Of a DNA stretch of 64,000 nucleotides, positions 15,862 to 24,833 are shown in pieces; position 1 is the stretch's first letter; each line of letters opens with the position of its first letter. This stretch comes from JAZTYK01 sp045636925 (GTDB taxonomy: Bacteria; Bacillota; Clostridia; Oscillospirales; Butyricicoccaceae). A model generated the notes under the pieces. The model saw only the letters and a program-made list of their open reading frames with translations, ran no database searches and was not told the origin of the DNA. The stretch lies in the NCBI GenBank assembly GCA_045636925.1, contig JAZTYK010000002.1:1-64000 (forward strand). Direction: 5' to 3'. Both the position numbers and the translations under genes were made by a program.

Positions 15862-16821
15862 TCAATCCCTGTTAAAAAAAGTCTTGTCGCAAAATACCGC
15901 TTCGCCGCCGCGATCCAGTTGTCCTGCCTTGCCGGTCATAATAAACCGACCCGCAGAATCATAAACACGGCAACCCTGTCCCTCTTCCGGGATCTTGCCC
16001 TCTGCGATATGCTGCGCGCTCAGAAACGCACCATGGCTGGCGCGCTCATCACCGTCTGTGTTTAAGTAAATGGCGGGCAAATCGCTGAACACCCGGTCGG
16101 TAGGCACGATGTACCGCTCCAGCTCGCCGCTGCGATGCAGTTCCTCTACCTGCGCAAAGGTCAGCGCCTGGCTTAGCACAAAGTCACCGCTACGCACCCG
16201 CAGCAGGTCAGCCATACAGGCGCCGCAGCCCAAAGCCTGTCCCACATCATGGCACAGGGTGCGGATGTAAGTACCCTTGGAGCACACCGCATCCAAATCG
16301 TATTCCACGCCTTCCTTGCAAGGTTCGCCCTTGGTGACACCAAGCTCGGCCAGGCGATCGTCGGTACAAAGCTGCAGCCTTTCTACCGTGATGCTGCGAC
16401 TCTGCCGCTCTACTTCAATGCCCTTGCGGGCCAGATCATACAACCGTTTTCCGTTTACCTGCACCGCAGAATACATGGGCGGCAGCTGCAGGATGTCGCC
16501 GGTGAACGCATGCAGAGCAGTCAGCAGCTGCTCCTCGCTCACTTGCACGTCCTTCTCTTCCAGCACCGTACCGGTGATGTCCTGGGTGTCGGTAGTAAGT
16601 CCCAGCCGCAGCCGGGCCACATATTCTTTCTGCTGGCCGCTGGCATGGTCGCTGGCACGGGTGGCACTGCCCAGCAGCACCACCAGCACGCCTCTGGCCA
16701 TAGGATCCAGTGTGCCGGCATGTCCGATCTTCTTCTGTCGCAAAATGCCCCGCAGCTTTGCCACCGCATCATGAGAGGTAAAGCTTTCGGGCTTGTTGAA
16801 TACCAAAATGCCGTTATACAT
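15862..16821 (-). CDS. truB: tRNA pseudouridine(55) synthase
   Basis: The 319-residue enzyme isomerises U55 in the T-loop of tRNAs. The catalytic motif GHAGTLDPMARGVL contains the nucleophilic Asp, preceded by the N-terminal NKPESFTSHD. The later AVQVNGKRLYDLARKG and GTYIRTL motifs are also family-typical. A C-terminal PUA-like region completes it. The start codon overlaps the nrnA stop by 8 bp, indicating translational coupling within the nusA-infB operon. Confidence 0.96.
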   Translation of the reverse strand: MYNGILVFNKPESFTSHDAVAKLRGILRQKKIGHAGTLDPMARGVLVVLLGSATRASDHASGQQKEYVARLRLGLTTDTQDITGTVLEEKDVQVSEEQLLTALHAFTGDILQLPPMYSAVQVNGKRLYDLARKGIEVERQSRSITVERLQLCTDDRLAELGVTKGEPCKEGVEYDLDAVCSKGTYIRTLCHDVGQALGCGACMADLLRVRSGDFVLSQALTFAQVEELHRSGELERYIVPTDRVFSDLPAIYLNTDGDERASHGAFLSAQHIAEGKIPEEGQGCRVYDSAGRFIMTGKAGQLDRGGEAVFCDKTFFNRD

Positions 16822-17782
16822 GGCGCTTCAGCTCCTCTTCTGCGGCCTGCATCATGGCCTGCACCACCTGCTCTGCTGTGCCCTCCAGGGTCGCGCCGGC
16901 AGCCCGGGCATGTCCACCACCGCCAAAGGTGGCACACAGTCGGGATGCGTCAAAGGGCGCCTGGGTGCGAACACTGGCCTTAAAGGTGCCGCGGGTTACG
17001 TTTTCGGTCAGCACCATGCCGCAGACAACCCCTTCCAGCTCCATGGTAAGGGTGGACAGGTTGTCCATATCGTCGTTGTTGGCGCCGATGCTTTCCACAA
17101 AGTCCCGGGTGATGGCGGTCGCCACCACGCGTCCGTCTGCGCTGAAGCGCAGAGTCGCAAACAACTGCTTTTCCATCTCCATACGCGCCCGGCTCTTCAG
17201 CTGGAAGAATGCCCGGTTGATGGGATGAAACTTCACCCCGGCCGCCAGACAATCGGCAGCAATGGCATGGGCATAGGGCGTGGTGTTGCCAAACTTAAAA
17301 CAGCCGGTATCGGTGGCCACTGCCAGATAGATCCGCTCCCACATCTCCACCGAGATCTCCAGCTCCAGCTGCCGCAGCAGAGTGCAGATCAGCTCGCCGG
17401 TGGCGGCTGCGCCTGCATCCAGAAAGAGTGCTTTGGCGTACTGCTTGTTGGAGGGATGATGGTCGATGCACAGATCCACCTTGCCCTTATACTGCTCCAT
17501 GGAGAGGCAGAACAGGGTCTCATCGGCGATGTCCACCGCCACCACCAGCTGGGGCACAAAGCCTTCGGGGGCAGTCATCCCTTGCATAAATGCAGCCAAC
17601 TTGGGCGTCATATCCTCATTGATTGCCAAAAAGGCCTGCTTGCCCATTGCGCGCAGGCCCAGGCACAAAGCCGAGGCAGAACCCACCGTATCGCCGTCGG
17701 GGCGTTTGTGGGTCAGCAGCAGCAGACGGTCGCTCTGCCGCAACAAAGTTGCGGCAGAAGCTGCATCAAGCATCCTGCTCAT
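16814..17782 (-). CDS. nrnA: DHH-family nanoRNase / pAp phosphatase
   Basis: The 322-residue DHH/DHHA1 phosphoesterase in this operon position degrades short oligoribonucleotides and dephosphorylates 3'-phosphoadenosine-5'-phosphate. Motifs: HKRPDGDTVGS (motif I), the central DHHPSN (DHH), and the C-terminal DHHA1 segment GGGGHARAAG. I chose the ATG at 17782, which overlaps the end of rbfA by 17 bp, because GAGGAAGA sits at good distance upstream. An ATG at 17773 is the alternative; the reading frame open to 17920 lies inside rbfA. Confidence 0.93.
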   Translation of the reverse strand: MSRMLDAASAATLLRQSDRLLLLTHKRPDGDTVGSASALCLGLRAMGKQAFLAINEDMTPKLAAFMQGMTAPEGFVPQLVVAVDIADETLFCLSMEQYKGKVDLCIDHHPSNKQYAKALFLDAGAAATGELICTLLRQLELEISVEMWERIYLAVATDTGCFKFGNTTPYAHAIAADCLAAGVKFHPINRAFFQLKSRARMEMEKQLFATLRFSADGRVVATAITRDFVESIGANNDDMDNLSTLTMELEGVVCGMVLTENVTRGTFKASVRTQAPFDASRLCATFGGGGHARAAGATLEGTAEQVVQAMMQAAEEELKRHV

Positions 17783-18164
17783 CGGATTCTTCCTCGCTGT
17801 CGGGCTGAATGTCCAGATCCCGCAGCACCTTGGAAATATGGGCGCCGTAGGCGATGGAGTCATCCAGTTCGAAAACCAGCTCGGGGGTATAGCGCAGACG
17901 CAGGCGATGGGCCAGTTCACGACGCAGGAAGCCGGAGCAGGACTTAAGGCCCTTCTTCAGTTCCTTGTAGTCGCAATCGCCCATCACGCTCAGGTGTACC
18001 TTGCACCAGCGCAGGTCATTGGTGACCTCGCAGCGAACAATGGACAGCATCACGCCGCCCACACGGGGGTCTTTTACATCCCGCAGCAGGCCGGCCAGTT
18101 CACGCATGACTTCTTCGCTGATTCGGTCAACTCGATTACTGTTATAAGGCATAATTTCCTCCAA
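17766..18164 (-). CDS. rbfA: 30S ribosome-binding factor A
   Basis: The 132-residue KH-like protein assists late maturation of the 30S subunit and 16S rRNA 5' end processing. Recognisable segments are NRVDRISEEVMRELA at the N terminus, DPRVGG, and LRLRYTPELVFELDDS near the C terminus. A strong GGAGG precedes the ATG. It is downstream of infB with a 60-bp gap holding a stem-loop. Confidence 0.95.
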   Translation of the reverse strand: MEEIMPYNSNRVDRISEEVMRELAGLLRDVKDPRVGGVMLSIVRCEVTNDLRWCKVHLSVMGDCDYKELKKGLKSCSGFLRRELAHRLRLRYTPELVFELDDSIAYGAHISKVLRDLDIQPDSEEESDEQDA

Positions 18165-18186
18165 AAGATAAGAGAAATTTTGATGA

Positions 18187-18214
18187 TTGGGGCGACAGAA
18201 CTCTGCCGCCCCAA
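18187..18214. other. Stem-loop between infB and rbfA
   Basis: The arms TTGGGGCGACAGA and TCTGCCGCCCCAA pair over 13 positions (one C-A mismatch as plus-strand RNA; a G-U pair as minus-strand RNA). Transcribed in operon direction, the T-run lies before rather than after the hairpin, so it is not a normal terminator. A processing or stability element is possible. Confidence 0.5.
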
Positions 18215-18224
18215 AAAAGGTCGC

Positions 18225-20660
18225 TTACCGCTTGACTTCCTCCATAATGAAGGCTTCTACGATGTCGCCCACCTTGATATCGTTGAAACGTTCAAAGCTC
18301 ATGCCGCACTCGAAGCCTTCCTTGACTTCCTTGACGTCGTCCTTAAATCGCTTCAGAGTGCCCAGATCGCCCTCGTGAATGACGATGCTGTCGCGGACGA
18401 TGCGCACCTTTTCGTTGCGCTGCATCTTACCGTCGGTGACGTAAGCGCCGGCGATGGTGCCCACGCCGCTGACCTTAAAGGTCTGACGGATCTCGGCATG
18501 ACCCAGAATGACCTCCTGGAACTTGGGAGCCAGCATGCCCTTCATGGCATCCTCGATCTCTTCCAGACAGTCGTAAATGACACGGTACAGACGCATATCC
18601 ACGTTGCTGTTCTTTGCCTCGTCGGCAATGCCGGCCTCGGGACGGACGTTAAAGCCAACGATGATGGCGCCGGAAGCACTTGCCAGCACCACGTCGCTGT
18701 TGTTGATGCCGCCAACGCCATTGTGAATGACGCGGACACGTACTTCTTCGTTGCCCAGCTTCTCCAGGCTTGCCTTCACGGCCTCGGCAGTACCCTGCAC
18801 GTCGGCCTTGACGATGATATTCAGATCCTTCACATTGCCGGCCTCGATGGAGCTGAACAGGTTCTCCAGGGTGATCTTCTGCTTGGCGTTATTTTCCTTT
18901 TCCTTCTCTTCGAACTTACGCTTTTCAGCCAAAGTACGGGCCATGCGCTCGTCCTCAACGGCGTAAAGGACATCACCGGCACCGGGAACTTCTGCCAGAC
19001 CCACGATCTCCACGGGAACAGAAGGACCGGCCTCCTGCTGGCGGTGACCCTTGTGGTCGGTCATAGCACGGACACGGCCAACGGCAGTGCCTGCAATGAC
19101 AATGTCACCGGCACGCAGGGTGCCGTTTTCCACCAGCACGGTGGCAACGGGACCACGGCCGCGATCCAGCTTGGCTTCGATGACGGTACCCTTGGCCAGA
19201 CGGTTGGGGTTGGCCTTCAGCTCCAGCATGTCGGCGGTCAGCAGAACCATTTCCAGCAGGTTGTCGATACCCTCACGCTTCAGTGCGGATACGGGGCACA
19301 CGATGGTGGTGCCGCCCCAATCCTCGGGTACCAGCTCATGCTCGGTCAGCTGCTGCAGCACACGGGTCATGTCTGCGCCGGGTTTATCCATCTTGTTAAC
19401 AGCCACGATGATGGGCACATCGGCAGCCTTGGCATGGTTGATGGCTTCGATGGTCTGCGGCATAATACCGTCATCCCATGCCACCACCAGAATGGCTACG
19501 TCGGTAACCTGGGCGCCGCGGGCACGCATGGAGGTAAATGCGGCGTGGCCGGGGGTATCCAGGAAGGTAATATCTCTTTCATTCAGATGCACACGGTAAG
19601 CACCGATATGCTGGGTAATACCGCCTGCCTCGCCTGCGGTAACGTTGGTCTCACGGATGGCGTCCAGCAGACTGGTCTTACCGTGGTCAACGTGGCCCAT
19701 GACTACGACAACGGGAGCGCGCTCTACCAGTTCTTCCTGCTGATCCTCACGCTCGTCGAACAGACGCTCTTCGATGGTGACAACCACTTCCTTCTCGGGC
19801 ACAGCGCCCAGCTCCATGGCCACCAGAGATGCGGTGTCAAAGTCAATGGTCTGAGAAACAGAAGCCATGATGCCCAGCTTCATCAGCTGCTTGACCACCT
19901 CGGCAGCAGTCTTCTTCATGCGCATGGCCAGCTCGCCAACGGCGATCTCTTCGGGAATCAGCACCTTCAGAGGCACCTTCTTGGCCTGAGCCTGCTGCTC
20001 CAGACGGCGCATCTTCTCCTGCTCCTCCTGGCGGCGCTTGTTGCTGCTCTGCTGCTGCTGACGCTTCTGGCTCTGCTTGGTCAGCTTCTGCTTGTTCTGC
20101 TGGTTGCCGTACTTGCCGGCCTGCTGGGGCACCAGGGTATCCAGACGCTCGTCGTACTTGTCAATGTTGACATTGGTGCCGCGGGTGTCCACGTAGTGCA
20201 CCTTGGGACCCTTCTGGGCGTTCTGATTCTGCACCTGAGGCTTGCTTTCTGCAGCCTTGGGCTGGTGCTGCAGGGTCTGACCCTGCTGGCGGGGCTTGGC
20301 AGCGGGCTTGGGCTGATTGCGCTTGGCCTGGGCAGCACGGGCAGCCTCTTCGGCTTCTTCCTTGCGGCGCTGTTCCTCGCGAACTCTGGCCTCAGCCTCT
20401 TCCTGCTGACGGCGATGACGCTCTTCGGTCTCCTTCTTCTTCTGGTCTACGGCTGCCTGTGCGGCGGCAAAGACCTCGGCCAGGCTGCCGATCTGGTGTG
20501 CCTGGGTAATGGCGTCGTATGCGATGTTCAGTTCCTGCTCGCTCAGGGACTGAGAATTGCTCTTGACGGCGATGCCGTACTTGGTCAGCAGCTGGCTGAC
20601 CTCTTTATTGGAAAGGCCAAAATCCTTGGCCACATCGGAAACTTTCTGTTTGATTACCAT
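18225..20660 (-). CDS. infB: Translation initiation factor IF-2
   Basis: The 811-residue GTPase positions fMet-tRNA on the 30S subunit and drives subunit joining. It begins with an IF2_N domain (KVSDVAKDFGLSNKEVSQLL). A charged linker rich in Gln, Arg, Glu and Lys follows to about residue 230. The second IF2_N module and G domain come next, with GHVDHGKTS (near residue 320), DTPGH and NKMD. Domains II-IV complete the C terminus. The start overlaps ylxQ by 7 bp. Confidence 0.97.
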   Translation of the reverse strand: MVIKQKVSDVAKDFGLSNKEVSQLLTKYGIAVKSNSQSLSEQELNIAYDAITQAHQIGSLAEVFAAAQAAVDQKKKETEERHRRQQEEAEARVREEQRRKEEAEEAARAAQAKRNQPKPAAKPRQQGQTLQHQPKAAESKPQVQNQNAQKGPKVHYVDTRGTNVNIDKYDERLDTLVPQQAGKYGNQQNKQKLTKQSQKRQQQQSSNKRRQEEQEKMRRLEQQAQAKKVPLKVLIPEEIAVGELAMRMKKTAAEVVKQLMKLGIMASVSQTIDFDTASLVAMELGAVPEKEVVVTIEERLFDEREDQQEELVERAPVVVVMGHVDHGKTSLLDAIRETNVTAGEAGGITQHIGAYRVHLNERDITFLDTPGHAAFTSMRARGAQVTDVAILVVAWDDGIMPQTIEAINHAKAADVPIIVAVNKMDKPGADMTRVLQQLTEHELVPEDWGGTTIVCPVSALKREGIDNLLEMVLLTADMLELKANPNRLAKGTVIEAKLDRGRGPVATVLVENGTLRAGDIVIAGTAVGRVRAMTDHKGHRQQEAGPSVPVEIVGLAEVPGAGDVLYAVEDERMARTLAEKRKFEEKEKENNAKQKITLENLFSSIEAGNVKDLNIIVKADVQGTAEAVKASLEKLGNEEVRVRVIHNGVGGINNSDVVLASASGAIIVGFNVRPEAGIADEAKNSNVDMRLYRVIYDCLEEIEDAMKGMLAPKFQEVILGHAEIRQTFKVSGVGTIAGAYVTDGKMQRNEKVRIVRDSIVIHEGDLGTLKRFKDDVKEVKEGFECGMSFERFNDIKVGDIVEAFIMEEVKR

Positions 20661-21292
20661 GAACGATTCCCCCTCTTGTTGGTATTGCTCTTTGCGCCGG
20701 TACGGGCGTCTGTTTTGCCGGATGTTCTGTCATTGGCGGACTTTTTCGTCACCGATTTCTCTGTTTTCATCATCGGTTTTGCCGTTTTTGCAACCGGTTT
20801 TGCGGTTTTCGTTGCCGACTTTTCGGCTTTTGCACCGCCTTTTTTTGCCGCAGTGGCCTGCTTGCGTCGAATGGCAGCCTGGGCATTTTCTGCGGCAGAA
20901 GGCTTTGCCTCTTTCTTGGCCAGCTTCTTGGCTTTGCGCTTTACTTCACGCTGCTGCCGCTCGCTCAGCTGCTGTGCCAGTTCGGTTTCGCCCAGCTTTT
21001 CGCACAATGCCTTGGCAAATCCGGTGTCGATGATGGCGGCTGCAGCGCATTCCTTTTGCCCCAGAATGGCGCCCAGTTCTGCCTTGGTGGCCTGCAACGT
21101 GATCATGGGCGCGCCGCATTCTTCCTTGGCGTTCAGCAGGCCCTTTCGGGTGTTGGGACCGGCATCGGAGGCCAACAGGATCAGGCGAATCAGGCTGCCT
21201 GCCCGGGCGGCATCATAAATGCCGTCTGCGCCGGGGATCAGGGCCCCCGCCCGTTTCATCAGTCCGATAAAGGACAAGTGTTGTTCTGTCAT
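20654..21292 (-). CDS. ylxQ: YlxQ-type L7Ae/L30e RNA-binding protein with long basic tail
   Basis: The 212-residue protein sits in the canonical position between ylxR and infB. Residues 1 to about 95 match the L7Ae/L30e-fold YlxQ family (FIGLMKRAGALIPG, RLILLASDAGPNTRK). YlxQ proteins are usually about 100 residues. Here a second half of about 110 residues is low complexity, made of Lys/Ala/Thr repeats such as KTAKPVAKTAKP, with very high positive charge. The tail probably binds RNA or ribosomes nonspecifically. The start overlaps the ylxR stop by 4 bp and the stop overlaps infB by 7 bp. Confidence 0.88.
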   Translation of the reverse strand: MTEQHLSFIGLMKRAGALIPGADGIYDAARAGSLIRLILLASDAGPNTRKGLLNAKEECGAPMITLQATKAELGAILGQKECAAAAIIDTGFAKALCEKLGETELAQQLSERQQREVKRKAKKLAKKEAKPSAAENAQAAIRRKQATAAKKGGAKAEKSATKTAKPVAKTAKPMMKTEKSVTKKSANDRTSGKTDARTGAKSNTNKRGNRSW

Positions 21293-21558
21293 GCTTCCTC
21301 CTCCATCATCTGTGCCCGCAGAACACCAAACATTTCCTCAGGAATGTCGGTCTCCAGGGCGCGGCTTAAGGCTTTGCTGCGCACAGCCCGTTCCAGACAG
21401 GCCACATTGCGGCACAGATATGCGCCACGACCGGGGACTTTACCCCGTCCATCATAAACCACCTGGCCGTCAGGCTTTCTTACCACACGGGCAAGCAGGG
21501 GCTTTTCCCGGTGCTCCCGACAGGCGACGCACTGGCGGATGGGTATTTTCTTTTGCAT
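21289..21558 (-). CDS. ylxR: YlxR (DUF448) RNA-binding protein
   Basis: The 89-residue protein belongs to the YlxR family, found between nusA and infB in most Gram-positives. The hallmark IRQCVACREHREK, DGRGKVPGRGAYLC and the following Cys and Arg-rich segment are all present. In other bacteria the family modulates RNase P or acts as a nucleoid-associated regulator. I chose the ATG at 21558 (start MQKKIPIRQC), which has CGGAGGTG upstream; the open frame extends 6 codons further without a better site. Confidence 0.93.
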   Translation of the reverse strand: MQKKIPIRQCVACREHREKPLLARVVRKPDGQVVYDGRGKVPGRGAYLCRNVACLERAVRSKALSRALETDIPEEMFGVLRAQMMEEEA

Positions 21559-21613
21559 GGTGCACCTCCGTATCACAACGGCCGTTTTGTACCGTTACGC
21601 GTATGTTTGATTC

Positions 21614-22687
21614 TTATTCAGTCTGGCTCTTGGCCTTGATATCGATCTTAAAGCCGGTGAGCTTGGCTGCCAGTCGGGCATTCTGGCCCTCCTTGCCGAT
21701 AGCCAGAGACAGCTGATCATCGGGCACCACAACGGTGCAGCTCTTGCCGTCTTCCTTCATCTGCACAGAGATGACATCGGCGGGAGACAGGGCCTCGGCC
21801 ACAAACTGGACGGGGTCGTCGCTGTACTTGATGATATCGATCTTTTCGCCCTTCAGCTCGGTGACGACGCTGCCAACACGGGAGCCACGGGGGCCGACGC
21901 AGGCGCCGATGCAATCCACGTTCTCATCGGTGGAGTACACAGCGATCTTGCTGCGGCTGCCGGCCTCACGGGAGATGGCGGAAATCACCACGGTGCCGTC
22001 GGCGATCTCGGGAACTTCCAGCTCGAACAGGCGGCGCACCAGATCGGGATGGGTGCGGCTCAGCAGAATCTGGGGACCCTTGCCCACGCGGCGCACTTCG
22101 GTCAGCAGCACCTTCACGCGGTCGCCTTCCTTCAGGGTCTCGCCGGGGATCTGCTCCTGTGCGGTGATCATCACTTCGGTCTTCTCACGGCCGCCGGGCA
22201 GTTCCAGAATGGCACTGCCGTAGCGGGGATCCACGCGGTTGACCAGTGCAGTCAGAATCTCGCCCTGCTTGCTGGAATATTCATCGGCGATGAGGCCACG
22301 CTCGGCCTCACGGATGCCCTGAATGATAACCTGCTTTGCGGTCTGGGTGGCGATACGGCCGAAGTCACGGGTATGGACATTCAGCTTGATCTCGTCGCCC
22401 AGCTTGGGATCGGCAGAGTACTTCTCGGCCTCTTCCAGGCTCATCTCAGCGGCGGGGTTCACCACATCTTCTACCACTGCCTTGACGGCGTACATGTTGA
22501 TTGCGCCGGTTTCTTCGTCAATGGTCACACTTACATTGTCCAGGGCTGCTGCCTGGGCGGCATCGCCCTTGTACAGTGCCTTGTAGGCGGCCACCAGTGC
22601 CTGGGAAATACGCTCCAGCATATAATCCTTGCGGATGCCTTTTTCCTTTTCCAGGTCTTCCAGGGCCTTGATCATTTCACTTGCCAT
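21614..22687 (-). CDS. nusA: Transcription termination/antitermination protein NusA
   Basis: The 357-residue RNA polymerase-associated factor has an N-terminal RNAP-binding domain (MIKALEDLEKEKGI), an S1 domain (about 130-200), and two KH domains. The KH domains include CVGPRGSRVGSVVTELKGEKIDIIKY and the closing AIGKEGQNARLAAKLTGFKIDI segment. It lacks the acidic C-terminal repeats of E. coli NusA, as expected for Firmicutes. It follows rimP by 50 bp. Confidence 0.96.
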   Translation of the reverse strand: MASEMIKALEDLEKEKGIRKDYMLERISQALVAAYKALYKGDAAQAAALDNVSVTIDEETGAINMYAVKAVVEDVVNPAAEMSLEEAEKYSADPKLGDEIKLNVHTRDFGRIATQTAKQVIIQGIREAERGLIADEYSSKQGEILTALVNRVDPRYGSAILELPGGREKTEVMITAQEQIPGETLKEGDRVKVLLTEVRRVGKGPQILLSRTHPDLVRRLFELEVPEIADGTVVISAISREAGSRSKIAVYSTDENVDCIGACVGPRGSRVGSVVTELKGEKIDIIKYSDDPVQFVAEALSPADVISVQMKEDGKSCTVVVPDDQLSLAIGKEGQNARLAAKLTGFKIDIKAKSQTE

Positions 22688-22737
22688 GTTTTTCGCTCCT
22701 ATCTGTCGCTCTATATTATTTTATATTTCTTACACAA

Positions 22738-23205
22738 TTAAAATCGGAAGTACAGGCGCACGTTGGCGATCAGCGCGTTGTCCAGCACTTCTTCGCTGCC
22801 GTCTTCCAGCGTCAGGATGATGCCCTGCTCATTCTTTTCCTTCAGCACACCCACCATACTGTTCTGTCCTTTGTAGGCGCGGTAGAAGGTCAGTTCCACC
22901 TCTTTGCCCAGCGCCCATTCAAAATGCGCCTTCTGGGTCAGGCGGCGCTCCAGACCTGCAGAAGACACCGACAAGGTGTAGGCAGGCAGACTGTCAAATT
23001 CCTTGGCATCCAGCAGGGGATCCAGACCGCGGGAAACGGCTTCGCAGTCCTCGATGAATACGCCCTCGGCTTTGTCGATAAACACCGTCAGGGTGTGGCT
23101 GCGTCCGTCTTTTTCAAAGGTCACATCCCACAGCTCTACGCCCTTTTCCTGGCAGATGGGCTGCACAAGCTCGGTCACCCGGCGGATGAGTTCTTTACTG
23201 GTCAT
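22738..23205 (-). CDS. rimP: Ribosome maturation factor RimP
   Basis: The 155-residue 30S assembly factor has the N-terminal alpha/beta domain (GVELWDVTFEKDGRSHTLTVFIDK, then CEAVSRGLDPLLD) and the SSAGLERRL segment leading to an SH3-like C-terminal domain. I chose the ATG at 23205, which has AAAGGGAGGA 6 nt upstream; the frame extends upstream through the promoter leader without a credible start. It is the first gene of the nusA-infB operon. Confidence 0.93.
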   Translation of the reverse strand: MTSKELIRRVTELVQPICQEKGVELWDVTFEKDGRSHTLTVFIDKAEGVFIEDCEAVSRGLDPLLDAKEFDSLPAYTLSVSSAGLERRLTQKAHFEWALGKEVELTFYRAYKGQNSMVGVLKEKNEQGIILTLEDGSEEVLDNALIANVRLYFRF

Positions 23206-23242
23206 AAATATCCTCCCTTTTCCAGAAGATTGTAAGAAGAAA

Positions 23243-23262
23243 GAGTGAGCCGAAGCCCACTC
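23243..23262 (-). promoter_or_regulatory. TTCG-capped leader hairpin of the rimP-nusA operon
   Basis: On the minus strand an 8-bp stem GAGTGGGC/GCTCACTC closes a TTCG tetraloop inside the roughly 75-nt leader. It is followed by the pyrimidine-rich TTTCTTCTT. This could be a weak attenuator or a stabilising 5' element. Confidence 0.5.
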
Positions 23263-23287
23263 CTCATTTCCTCTATCATTCGTACAT

Positions 23288-23316
23288 ATTGTAGCACCAA
23301 ATCTCTGTAAAATCAA
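23288..23316 (-). promoter_or_regulatory. Main promoter of the rimP-nusA-infB operon
   Basis: On the minus strand, TTGATT (23316-23311) and TACAAT (23293-23288) are 17 bp apart. Confidence 0.8.
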
Positions 23317-23341
23317 GACTTTTCCGGTGCTTTTCATGGGA

Positions 23342-23366
23342 AAAACCCTTGATTTTCAAGGGTTTT
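23342..23366 (-). terminator. Terminator overlapping the MFS stop codon
   Basis: The stem AAAACCCTTGA/TCAAGGGTTTT, centred on TTT, contains the TGA stop of the MFS gene. A T-run follows on the minus strand. Confidence 0.75.
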
Positions 23367-24810
23367 CGCCGCTTTTCTCCTCTGCAGACTTTCCGTCTTT
23401 GTAAATTCGCGGCAGGAACAGACAAACACCGATGCCCAACGCTACAGCCACCGCCTGAACCAGGGCAGTACCCCGCAGAGCTTCTACCGCTGCGGCGGCC
23501 GCGGCCGCCCCCTCTTCCAGACCTTGGGACAGCCCTGCTTGCAGCCCCGTATTCAATGCGCCGGTGAACATGGGAACAAACACCGCTACGCCAAAGGGCG
23601 CCGCCAGATCGCGGAACACATTATAGGTGCCGCTGCCACTGCCTGCCAGTTCCGGCGGCAGACCGGAAAGCACCACCTTGAGAAAAATCGTGCCGTTGCC
23701 CCCCAGACCAAGACCCACCAGAAACAACGATGCCGCCAGCATCACAAGGCCGGTCTGCGGGGTAAAGGTCAGCTGCAGCGCTACGCCCAGCACCACCAGC
23801 ACCAGTGCCCCTGCCGCCACAATGCGGGGCTCCCATTTATCTGCCAGCGGGCCAATGACGACGGCGCCCAGTGCCATGCCCACGTACATGACGGAGGTCG
23901 CAATGCCCGACAACGCAGAGCTGTCACGGGTATACATCACGAACAAAATGATGTTGGTCATCACGCTTTGCAGCAGACCCTGGGATAAAAACAGCACCAC
24001 CACCGGCAGCACAAATTGCTTGCGCGCCATAAACTTGCCGCTGAGAATGGGTTGTTTTGCCTGGCGCTCTGCCAGGATCAGCGCCACCAATGCCGCAAGA
24101 CCGATGCCCAAACTTACCAGTGTGGGCAAAGACAGCCACCCGTTGTTTTGTCCGAAGGTGGGCACGCTTAAGACCATGGAGAAAAAGAGCAGCGCCAGCA
24201 CCGCACCGGCAAAGTCAAAGTTTTCCATACTGCCCCGGGCGCGGTCACTTTCCCGTACCGTTGCCAGACACACAAAAAATACCACCGCGGTCAAGGCGAA
24301 GCATAAATACATGATGGGTTTCCATCCCATCCGATCAATGATGACGCCTGCCAGTGCAGGGCCAAACACCACCATACCGGATGCCACCAGCATATAGACC
24401 GAAAACCCTTTGCCCAGTTTATCCGGCGGAAACTCGGTCATAATATAAGCCATCACCACCGGCGAAATGGCAGCCGCGCCAACGCCCACCAAAAAGCGCA
24501 GCACCAGCAGCAAAATCAGTCCGCCATCGGGGATCAGCGTTACCAGAGGCTGGATACCGCCGAAGAGACCCAGGCCCAGAAGCAGGGTACTTCTTCGCCC
24601 CAGCACATCGCCCAGCTTGCCCATGACAGGTGCCATGGAAGCCGTGCCCAACGCATAAGCCATGGTCACCCATGTGGTGCTTTCAGAGGCCAGTCCCCAG
24701 TCAGCCACCACAGTGGCCGGGAAGGCAGCGTTCAATCCGCCACAAAGGCTCAGCACTGCCGCTGCCAGCGCATAAGGGAAAAACCCTTTCCAATACGATT
24801 CTATACGCAT
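23356..24810 (-). CDS. MFS drug transporter (EmrB/QacA, DHA2-like)
   Basis: The 484-residue protein has about 14 hydrophobic helices. Family motif A appears as GKLGDVLGRR after helix 2, and an antiporter-type motif follows near helix 5. A final cytoplasmic tail ends AEEKSGENP. Such transporters exchange protons for cationic or amphipathic drugs and metabolites; the specificity is unknown. I chose the ATG at 24810, with GGAG 8 nt upstream; the open frame upstream runs into the spoVT gene. It lies 23 bp behind spoVT and is probably cotranscribed. Confidence 0.85.
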   Translation of the reverse strand: MRIESYWKGFFPYALAAAVLSLCGGLNAAFPATVVADWGLASESTTWVTMAYALGTASMAPVMGKLGDVLGRRSTLLLGLGLFGGIQPLVTLIPDGGLILLLVLRFLVGVGAAAISPVVMAYIMTEFPPDKLGKGFSVYMLVASGMVVFGPALAGVIIDRMGWKPIMYLCFALTAVVFFVCLATVRESDRARGSMENFDFAGAVLALLFFSMVLSVPTFGQNNGWLSLPTLVSLGIGLAALVALILAERQAKQPILSGKFMARKQFVLPVVVLFLSQGLLQSVMTNIILFVMYTRDSSALSGIATSVMYVGMALGAVVIGPLADKWEPRIVAAGALVLVVLGVALQLTFTPQTGLVMLAASLFLVGLGLGGNGTIFLKVVLSGLPPELAGSGSGTYNVFRDLAAPFGVAVFVPMFTGALNTGLQAGLSQGLEEGAAAAAAAVEALRGTALVQAVAVALGIGVCLFLPRIYKDGKSAEEKSGENP

Positions 24811-24833
24811 TCTGCACACTCCAGACAGTTCGT

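Noticed and set aside
18187..18214. Terminator between infB and rbfA
   Set aside because: In operon direction the T-run precedes the stem, and rbfA continues the same operon; it is kept only as an unclassified stem-loop.
17466..21218. 1250-codon plus-strand open frame
   Set aside because: It lies opposite nrnA, rbfA, infB and ylxQ, all clearly recognised. The translation is low-complexity His/Gly/Leu/Ala, typical of antisense frames in GC-rich genes.
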